Positions 14,803 to 19,085 of a DNA stretch of 19,085 bases are shown here, in pieces. The translations under genes were made by a program, and so were the position numbers. Every line of letters starts with the position of its first letter. Positions within the stretch are counted from its first letter, which is position 1. The stretch covers positions 50,490 through 69,574 of the forward strand of contig DITS01000030.1 in the NCBI GenBank assembly GCA_002422205.1. Reading direction: 5' to 3'. The stretch comes from Alphaproteobacteria bacterium UBA6178. Its GTDB lineage: Bacteria; Pseudomonadota; Alphaproteobacteria; Rickettsiales; UBA3002. The notes under the pieces are model-generated. The model was given only the letters and a program-made list of their open reading frames with translations, was not told where the DNA came from and ran no database searches.

Positions 14803-14831
14803 TTGCACCTTGGGTTGATTGCTCTTATACT
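14803..14831 (+). promoter_or_regulatory. Candidate promoter of icd
   Basis: TATACT (14826-14831, five of six to the -10 consensus) is preceded at 17 bases by TTGCAC (14803-14808, a weak -35). It leaves a leader of about 35 bases before icd. The 242-base gap also serves the divergent cystathionine beta-synthase operon, whose promoter I could not place. Confidence 0.4.
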
Positions 14832-14872
14832 GAAAATGCATTCACACTCACACGCAACCCTTCAAGGTTTTT

Positions 14873-16111
14873 ATGGCAAAAATAAAAGTAGATACTCCGG
14901 TCGTCGAGCTTGATGGTGATGAAATGACGCGCATCATCTGGGCCAAAATCAAAGAGCAGCTTATTCTGCCTTATCTCGATATTGATCTGCAATATTTTGA
15001 CCTGTCGATTCAGATGCGCGACGAAACCGATGACCGTGTGACAATTCAGGCCGCCGATGCGATTCGCCAATATGGGGTGGGCATTAAATGCGCCACCATC
15101 ACGCCCGATGAAGGGCGGATGAAGGAATTTGATTTAAAAGAAATGTGGAAATCGCCCAATGGCACCATCCGCAATATTTTAGGCGGCACGATTTTCCGCG
15201 CGCCGATTGTGTGCAAAAATATTCCGCGCTATGTGCCGGGATGGGAAAAGCCGATTATTGTGGGCCGTCACGCGTTTGGCGACCAGTATCGCGCCACCGA
15301 CATGGTGATTGACCGACCCGGCAGCCTGAGCATGGTGTTTGCACCCAGCGATGGCAGCGAGCCGATTGTGCATAAAATTTATGATTTCGCCGATAGTGGT
15401 ATTGCGATGGGGATGTATAACCTCGATAGCTCAATCGAGGGTTTTGCGCGCGCCTGTTTTAATTATGGTTTGAGCGTTGGGTATCCGGTGTTGCTATCAA
15501 CCAAAAACACCATTTTGAAAAAATATGACGGGCGCTTTAAAGATATTTTCCAGCGCGTGTATGCAGCCGAGTTTCAGGCCGATTTTGAAGCGGCGGGTTT
15601 GTATTATGAGCATCGTTTGATCGATGATTTGGTGGCCTATGCGATTAAGTCCGAAGGTGGCTTTGTGTGGGCATGCAAAAATTATGATGGTGACGTGCAA
15701 TCCGATGTGGTGGCGCAGGGCTTCGGCTCGCTGGGGCTGATGACATCGGTATTGCTGACACCGGATGGTAAAACAGTCGAAACCGAAGCGGCACACGGCA
15801 CTGTTACCCGGCATTACCGCCAGTGGCAGAAGGGCGAGGAAACCTCGACCAACCCGATCGCTTCGATTTTCGCATGGACATGTGGCCTTCGCTATCGCGG
15901 CCAATTCGACGGGAATGCCGAGTTGATAGCGTTTGCCGATACGTTAGAGCGAGTCGTTGTTGAAACCGTTGAGGCAGGCCACATGACCAAAGACCTCGCG
16001 CTGCTGGTGGGCAAAAAGCAGAAATGGTTGACTACTGACCAGTTTATGGATGTGCTGGCGGCCAATTTGCAGAAAGCGGTTGACCCGATTCTGGCACGGC
16101 TGGCGGGGTAG
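14873..16111 (+). CDS. icd: NADP-dependent isocitrate dehydrogenase, eukaryote-type (dimeric)
   Basis: 412-residue TCA-cycle enzyme converting isocitrate to 2-oxoglutarate with NADP. It belongs to the subfamily of human IDH1/IDH2, common in alphaproteobacteria, not to the E. coli type. Substrate residues line up closely with human IDH1: S94 and R100 in KSPNGTIRN, R132 in GRHAFGDQYR, Y139 and K211, and the metal-binding aspartates D274 and D278 in YDGDVQSD. NADP specificity is shown by R313 and H314 in HGTVTRHYR. The ATG at 14873 has AAGG five bases upstream. It is monocistronic, ending in a strong stem-loop terminator 22 bases after the stop codon. Confidence 0.97.
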   Translation: MAKIKVDTPVVELDGDEMTRIIWAKIKEQLILPYLDIDLQYFDLSIQMRDETDDRVTIQAADAIRQYGVGIKCATITPDEGRMKEFDLKEMWKSPNGTIRNILGGTIFRAPIVCKNIPRYVPGWEKPIIVGRHAFGDQYRATDMVIDRPGSLSMVFAPSDGSEPIVHKIYDFADSGIAMGMYNLDSSIEGFARACFNYGLSVGYPVLLSTKNTILKKYDGRFKDIFQRVYAAEFQADFEAAGLYYEHRLIDDLVAYAIKSEGGFVWACKNYDGDVQSDVVAQGFGSLGLMTSVLLTPDGKTVETEAAHGTVTRHYRQWQKGEETSTNPIASIFAWTCGLRYRGQFDGNAELIAFADTLERVVVETVEAGHMTKDLALLVGKKQKWLTTDQFMDVLAANLQKAVDPILARLAG

Positions 16112-16132
16112 GAGAGTTATTTATATTTGTTC

Positions 16133-16154
16133 CTAGGCCTGCGGCCTAGTTTTT
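16133..16154 (+). terminator. Rho-independent terminator of icd
   Basis: Perfect seven-base stem CTAGGCC/GGCCTAG with a three-base loop, followed by five T. It lies 22 bases after the icd stop. Confidence 0.9.
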
Positions 16155-16236
16155 GTGCTTGTTCCCGCTCCGGCCTACTGGCCTACGCGATGAACCTAAC
16201 GCTTACGCGACTAAAGCCTCGGTCTCCTGACCTCGA
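16154..16236. repeat. Dispersed repeat of about 85 bases, copy 2
   Basis: Partner of 6454-6538, in the same orientation, with shared blocks GCTCCGG, CCTAACGC and CGGTCTCCTGACCTCGAT. As in copy 1, it stands right after the end of a plus-strand gene and is followed by a palindromic element. Confidence 0.7.
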
Positions 16237-16247
16237 TATAAATTTTC

Positions 16248-16344
16248 GTCATGCTGCGGGACGTGGAGCGTCAGCGCAGTATCTTGTGCCATTCACTCCA
16301 CCTCCTGAGATCCTGCGCTCTCGCGTTGCGAGCCGCAGGATGAC
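16248..16344. repeat. Paired palindromic repeat, CTGCG family
   Basis: Opens GTCATGCTGCGG and closes CCGCAGGATGACG, an imperfect inverted repeat enclosing about 70 bases. Each half holds its own hairpin: CTGCG...CGCAG on the left, and ATCCTGCG...CGCAGGAT (16310-16341) on the right with inner arms CTC/GAG. The plan is the same as at 1204, 4550 and 6594 with a fourth stem sequence. Confidence 0.7.
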
Positions 16345-16398
16345 GGGGTGGGGCGACGGATGACGGGGTGTGGGGTGAGCCGCAGGATGATGGGGTTG
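16338..16398. repeat. Short degenerate tandem repeat GGATGACGGGGTG
   Basis: Three imperfect copies of GGATGACGGGGTG/GGATGATGGGGTT start at about 16338, 16361 and 16386. They look like repeated edges of the palindromic element to the left. No gene is seen in 16112-16409. Confidence 0.55.
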
Positions 16399-16409
16399 CT
16401 CATACGCAT

Positions 16410-16442
16410 AAAAAAACGCCCTCTGTTTTAGGGAGGGCGTTT
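16410..16442 (-). terminator. Rho-independent terminator of the DUF378 gene
   Basis: Ten-base perfect stem (16414-16423 with 16433-16442, AAACGCCCTC/GAGGGCGTTT) and, on the minus strand, a run of seven T. On the plus strand only three T follow, so it mainly serves the minus-strand gene. Confidence 0.85.
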
Positions 16443-16444
16443 AG

Positions 16445-16464
16445 GCGCATCGCTGCCGATGCGC
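16445..16464. other. Hairpin GCGCATCG-CTGC-CGATGCGC
   Basis: Perfect eight-base stem with a four-base loop between the DUF378 stop and its terminator. No T run follows. Role unknown. Confidence 0.7.
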
Positions 16465-16471
16465 GCGTCAT

Positions 16472-16488
16472 AAGGTTGGTTCAACCTT
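16472..16488. other. Hairpin AAGGTTG-GTT-CAACCTT at the DUF378 stop codon
   Basis: Perfect seven-base stem, three-base loop, ending on the stop codon of the minus-strand gene. It is the first of three stem-loops in a row in that 3' region. Confidence 0.65.
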
Positions 16489-16688
16489 TAGGCGGTGTGA
16501 ACCTGCTTCATCATAATCGGGAAGACGTGATAGAAGGTTGAAACCGTCACCATGATATAGACCAGCGTGGTTAAGACGCCAGTGCCAAATAATGTGGTTA
16601 CGAGGTTCAAATCTACCAGCCCAATCAGCCCCCAGTTAAGGCCGCCAAGGATGACGAGAAACAGGGTGATAAAGTGGATAAACTTCAT
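16488..16688 (-). CDS. DUF378 family small membrane protein
   Basis: 66-residue inner-membrane protein of the DUF378 (YuzA-like) family, function unknown. There are two hydrophobic helices at about 6-27 and 34-58. The family signature LGGLNWGLIGL lies at 14-24, then LVTTLFG; the C-terminus is short and basic/polar. The ATG at 16688 is chosen because GGAG lies six bases upstream; an in-frame ATG four codons earlier (16700) has no ribosome binding site. It is monocistronic with an extended -10 promoter upstream and a triple stem-loop downstream. Confidence 0.9.
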   Translation of the reverse strand: MKFIHFITLFLVILGGLNWGLIGLVDLNLVTTLFGTGVLTTLVYIMVTVSTFYHVFPIMMKQVHTA

Positions 16689-16718
16689 TGAAAACTCCAT
16701 AGTGGTTTAACAGTCTTT

Positions 16719-16727
16719 ATTATACCA
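16719..16727 (-). promoter_or_regulatory. Extended -10 promoter of the DUF378 gene
   Basis: TGGTATAAT on the minus strand, a perfect -10 with the TG extension, 31 bases before the chosen start codon. No clear -35 is seen, as is common for extended -10 promoters. Confidence 0.6.
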
Positions 16728-16740
16728 TGTCTGTGGGTAT

Positions 16741-17030
16741 ATACTCTAAAAATCGCAGTTTTCTGCGGGTTACAGCGGGTTATTGCTGCAGTGCGAGGGT
16801 GCATTGCAGCGGGCGGATTTGATAAGCAATTGAAATGCTTAGGCTATATGCAATGCGAATTCGCAGTGCGAGACTATGGTGCGGCGCAATGCCACTATTG
16901 TGGTTTTATAGTTGGTTAGACGCGTATTTATTGCATAATTTTTTGTCATTTCGGGTGTTGGGGGGCGAATAGAACGAGCCATCGTCTTCGGGGATTGTGC
17001 GCATGGTCAACCCGTCTTCTTGATTATTAA
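16741..17030. other. Gene-free, palindrome-rich intergenic stretch
   Basis: I see no supported protein or known RNA here. It holds an imperfect hairpin (16786-16809, CTGCA.TGC/GCA.TGCAG), a 12-base palindrome TGCGAATTCGCA (16854-16865) and a repeated decamer GCAGTGCGAG (16788 and 16863). It may encode a structured small RNA or binding sites controlling the prepilin genes, but that is speculation. Confidence 0.35.
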
Positions 17031-17221
17031 AAAACCAATCCCTTTTGGGGTTTTAACATTGTTTAATTTAGTGTATAATCAATCCCATAATGTTGGGGGG
17101 CAATATTATGACTCGATCCGGTTTTTCGCTCGTTGAATTAAGTATTGTTCTGGTCATCCTTGGATTATTGACCGGGGGCATATTGTCGGGGCAGTCGCTG
17201 ATTCGGGCGGCAGAGCTGCGG
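17031..17221 (+). repeat. Tandem duplication, unit 1 (upstream region plus gene start)
   Basis: From AAAACCAATC through promoter, leader and the first 38 codons, this matches 17855-18047. The last 108 bases (17114-17221) differ from 17940-18047 at a single position, whereas the rest of the two genes has diverged much more. The -10 boxes sit 43 bases into both units. Confidence 0.85.
17053..17079 (+). promoter_or_regulatory. Promoter of the first tandem prepilin-like gene
   Basis: Perfect TATAAT (17074-17079) with TTAACA (17053-17058, five of six) 15 bases upstream; the spacer is short. The sequence TTTTGGGGTTTTAACAT before it is conserved in the second copy and may include an operator. Transcription would begin near 17086, which argues against the in-frame ATG at 17090. 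Confidence 0.65.
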
Positions 17222-17827
17222 TCGCTTTCAACCGACATTCAACGCTACAAAGCGGCCACCTATTCATTCCGGGATAAATATTTTGGACTTCCGGGCGACC
17301 TCACAAATGCGTCCAGCTTCTGGAGTTCGGCAGTGAATGGTAATGGCAATGGAAAAATTAATATGGCCAATAATGGCGCAAATGCCGTGAATGAAGCGTT
17401 TCAATTCTGGCATCAACTGGCCGCGTCGGGTCTGATTGAGGGGAGTTATACCGGCATCTCGGGCAGCATCGGCTATGCCGATTGTAATTTAGGCGTGAAC
17501 TGTCCTGCCGCTAGATTAGATAATGCGGGATGGTTAGTTCGTTATAAGGATGCGGTCGATATCGATACAGGATGGTTTACGACGACACCCGTTGGTAATA
17601 TGTTATTCGTCGGGCCAAGGAGTGCTGGGGGCTCCCCACAGTTGCGATTCCTTAAGACTGAAGAGGCCTGGGGTCTCGACATGAAGCTCGATGATGGCCG
17701 ACCTGCCTATGGGAAAATTGTGGTCACATGGGCGCTTTGCACGACCGCAATTGATGGAACCTACTCAGATAGCGAATACGCTCTCAGTTCAAACGAAAAA
17801 TGCAGTCCCAGAATATCTTTTGAGTAG
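17108..17827 (+). CDS. Prepilin-like protein, tandem copy 1
   Basis: 239-residue exported fibre-subunit-like protein. Class III signal MTRSG, then F6 and the key glutamate E10, followed by a hydrophobic helix to about residue 28 and IRAAELR. Further on are SFRDKYFGLPGDLTNASSFW, FQFWHQLAASGLIEGSYTG, a cysteine pair at 126 and 132, DMKLDDGRPAYGKI at 191-204 and a C-terminal pair at 211 and 232, probably a disulfide loop. In the family a prepilin peptidase cuts after the glycine and a type IV pilus or type II secretion-like machine assembles the subunits; no such machine gene is in the window. The ATG at 17108 has GGGGGG seven bases upstream and is preferred over 17090, which lies too close to the promoter. 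Confidence 0.88.
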   Translation: MTRSGFSLVELSIVLVILGLLTGGILSGQSLIRAAELRSLSTDIQRYKAATYSFRDKYFGLPGDLTNASSFWSSAVNGNGNGKINMANNGANAVNEAFQFWHQLAASGLIEGSYTGISGSIGYADCNLGVNCPAARLDNAGWLVRYKDAVDIDTGWFTTTPVGNMLFVGPRSAGGSPQLRFLKTEEAWGLDMKLDDGRPAYGKIVVTWALCTTAIDGTYSDSEYALSSNEKCSPRISFE

Positions 17828-17830
17828 TCG

Positions 17831-17839
17831 TGGTATAAT
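17831..17839 (+). promoter_or_regulatory. Extended -10 motif between the prepilin-like genes
   Basis: TGGTATAAT just after the stop codon of tandem copy 1. It has no counterpart before copy 1. It could give copy 2 a second, earlier start of transcription. Confidence 0.35.
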
Positions 17840-17854
17840 GCATAGTTTTTGGGG

Positions 17855-18047
17855 AAAACCAATCGCTTTTGGGGTTTTAACATCGTGTAATTTAGTGTAT
17901 AATCATTACATATTGTTGGGGGTGTAATTTATGAGGATCCGATCCGGTTTTTCGCTCGTTGAGTTAAGTATTGTTCTGGTCATCCTTGGATTATTGACCG
18001 GGGGCATATTGTCGGGGCAGTCGCTGATTCGGGCGGCAGAGCTGCGG
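17855..18047 (+). repeat. Tandem duplication, unit 2 (upstream region plus gene start)
   Basis: Second copy of 17031-17221. It includes the TTTTGGGGTTTTAACAT motif, promoter, G-rich ribosome binding site and the start of the coding region. Confidence 0.85.
17877..17903 (+). promoter_or_regulatory. Promoter of the second tandem prepilin-like gene
   Basis: TTAACA (17877-17882), 15 bases, TATAAT (17898-17903): same boxes and spacing as 17053-17079. Conservation of both boxes in a region that has otherwise changed supports function. Confidence 0.65.
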
Positions 18048-18656
18048 AGAGTTTCAACAGACAGCGACCGCTACAAAGCCGCTACCTATTCATTTCTGGA
18101 TCAGCATCGTGGACTTCCTGGCGACCTAAAAAATGCAGCCAGTTTCTGGAGTTCGGCAGTGAACGGTGATGGCAATGGACAAATTTATATGGCCAATAAT
18201 GGCGCGAATGCCGCAAATGAATCTTTTCAATTCTGGCATCAGCTTGCCGCGGCGGGCCTGATTGAAGGGAATTATACCGGCATCTCTGGCAGCATCGGTT
18301 ATGCCGATTGTACTATAGGCGTTAATTGTCCTGACGCTAAAATAGATAGTGCTGGCTGGGCCGTTCGTTACAGGGATACGGTCGACAGCGAGGAGTCGGG
18401 CTGGTATACAGGTACACCAGCCGGAAACATGTTCTTTGTCGGTCCGAGGAGCGTTGCGGGCTCACCACAGATGCGATTATTTATCCCACAAGAAACTTGG
18501 GCGCTCGACATGAAGCTCGATGATGGTCGGCCTGCCTTTGGGAAATTTATAACCCACTGGCAGGGTTGCACGGATGCGGTTGATGGCACGGATGTAGATA
18601 GTGAATATGCTTTAAATTCAACCTCAAAATGTCGTCTTAGAATATTTTTTGATTAG
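17931..18656 (+). CDS. Prepilin-like protein, tandem copy 2
   Basis: 241-residue paralogue of the gene at 17108. Signal MRIRSG, then F7 and E11, and the same hydrophobic helix and IRAAELR. FLDQHRGLPGDLKNAASFW, FQFWHQLAAAGLIEGNYTG, cysteines 127 and 133, DMKLDDGRPAFGKF and C-terminal cysteines 213 and 234 follow. The C-terminal pair is 21 residues apart, as in both paralogues. The start at 17931 has GGGGGTG upstream. It has its own copy of the promoter, so it can be expressed independently of copy 1. Its end is only nine bases from the end of the convergent ArsC-family gene, with no visible terminator. Confidence 0.88.
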   Translation: MRIRSGFSLVELSIVLVILGLLTGGILSGQSLIRAAELRRVSTDSDRYKAATYSFLDQHRGLPGDLKNAASFWSSAVNGDGNGQIYMANNGANAANESFQFWHQLAAAGLIEGNYTGISGSIGYADCTIGVNCPDAKIDSAGWAVRYRDTVDSEESGWYTGTPAGNMFFVGPRSVAGSPQMRLFIPQETWALDMKLDDGRPAFGKFITHWQGCTDAVDGTDVDSEYALNSTSKCRLRIFFD

Positions 18657-18665
18657 TCGCGCCCC

Positions 18666-19019
18666 TTAGTATGACGTGGTGATGAAATCCAGCACCCGCT
18701 CGGGTGGGCGTGCGAGGATGGCGCGAGTGTCATCGGCGAGGATGGGGCGTTCGATGAGGATAGGGTGCGCGATCATGGCGGCGATAAGATCAGCATCCGA
18801 TGCATCTTGTAGCTCTATCTCTTTATAAGGCGTTTCTGAGCGGCGCATTAGGTCGCGCGGAGGCAGACCCAGCTTATGGATCAGGGATTGCAGCGATTCG
18901 GCATTTAATGGGGTTTTGAGATATTCGATGACGGTGAGCGCTACCCCTTGTTGCTCCAGCAGCTGTAATGCGGTACGCGATTTGCTGCAGCGGGGGTTGT
19001 GATAGATGGTGATGGCCAT
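18666..19019 (-). CDS. ArsC-family (arsenate reductase/YfgD-like) thioredoxin-fold protein
   Basis: 117-residue cytoplasmic protein of the ArsC/Spx superfamily. The catalytic cysteine C11 lies in YHNPRCSKSRTAL. The arginines matching the E. coli arsenate-binding set are R60 (LMRRSETPYKE), R91 (ERPIL) and R104 (ARPPERVLDF). Arsenate reductase using glutathione/glutaredoxin is the family inference, but no other ars gene is nearby, so it may be a YfgD-like protein of unsettled function. The ATG at 19019 has GGAAGG six bases upstream, and an in-frame ATG at 19040 would place that site inside the gene. Length is normal for the family. Confidence 0.9.
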   Translation of the reverse strand: MAITIYHNPRCSKSRTALQLLEQQGVALTVIEYLKTPLNAESLQSLIHKLGLPPRDLMRRSETPYKEIELQDASDADLIAAMIAHPILIERPILADDTRAILARPPERVLDFITTSY

Positions 19020-19063
19020 GGCGGACCTTCCGTTTGCCAAGGAAAGCGATCTCGCTGCTTCAT

Positions 19064-19085
19064 CTTGGCCGGCCGGCCGGCCAAG
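19064..19085. repeat. Perfect 22-base GC-rich palindrome at the window end
   Basis: CTT, four tandem GGCC units joined as GGCCGGCCGGCCGGCC, then AAG: self-complementary over all 22 bases. It contains overlapping GGCCGGCC sites. It ends exactly at the window edge, so its full extent is unknown. Confidence 0.7.

Noticed and set aside
16127..16363. 78-codon plus-strand open frame after icd
   Set aside because: It spans the icd terminator, the 85-base repeat and the paired palindrome; it is repeat sequence, not a gene.
18666..19019. Arsenic resistance operon
   Set aside because: Only the ArsC-family gene is present; no arsR, arsB or acr3 is visible.

Overview
The window looks like an ordinary chromosomal stretch of an alphaproteobacterium. 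The reasons are the grouping of priA, a TalC-type transaldolase, DUF484-xerC and the F1 ATP synthase genes atpH-atpA, the eukaryote-type NADP isocitrate dehydrogenase, and the general look of the proteins. The prepilin-like family and the dense small palindromic repeats are compatible with little-studied orders such as Micavibrionales or Holosporales/Rickettsiales relatives, but I cannot fix the order from sequence alone. No prophage, integrase, transposase, CRISPR array or toxin-antitoxin pair was seen.

Layout. (1) 1-3751, minus strand: 5' part of atpA, atpH with a likely promoter, then priA and a GIY-YIG nuclease gene that share a junction carrying a dispersed repeat. (2) 3790-6449, plus strand: transaldolase, a repeat-filled gap, then DUF484 overlapping xerC. 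(3) 6450-8041: repeats, a small unknown gene and a diverged prepilin-like gene, both minus. (4) 8042-9661, minus: a large unknown protein with several hydrophobic segments. (5) 9858-9934, plus: tRNA-Arg(CCT). (6) 9976-10974, minus: an AT-richer gene of unknown function. (7) 11145-14630, minus: a compact operon of cystathionine beta-synthase, cystathionine gamma-lyase/synthase, an RRM protein, slyX and a YaiI-type protein. (8) 14873-16111, plus: icd with a clear terminator. (9) 16112-16490: repeats and three hairpins. (10) 16488-16688, minus: DUF378 membrane protein. (11) 17031-18656, plus: two tandem prepilin-like genes with duplicated promoters. (12) 18666-19019, minus: ArsC-family protein. 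The window ends on a perfect GC-rich palindrome.

How the genes work together. atpH/atpA serve oxidative phosphorylation. priA and xerC serve replication restart and chromosome dimer resolution. The transaldolase and isocitrate dehydrogenase belong to central carbon metabolism. The CBS/CGL pair makes cysteine from homocysteine by reverse transsulfuration. The three prepilin-like proteins share a signal/helix segment, a C-terminal LDDGRP motif and an exactly spaced cysteine pair, so they look like subunits of one pilus or pseudopilus-like fibre whose assembly genes lie elsewhere.

The most unusual material is (a) the repeats: paired palindromes of several families, often ending GTCA...TGAC, one forming the first codons of priA; (b) the tandem prepilin duplication, with 108 nearly identical bases at the 5' end of each gene plus a duplicated promoter; and (c) the unrecognised 539-residue and 332-residue proteins.
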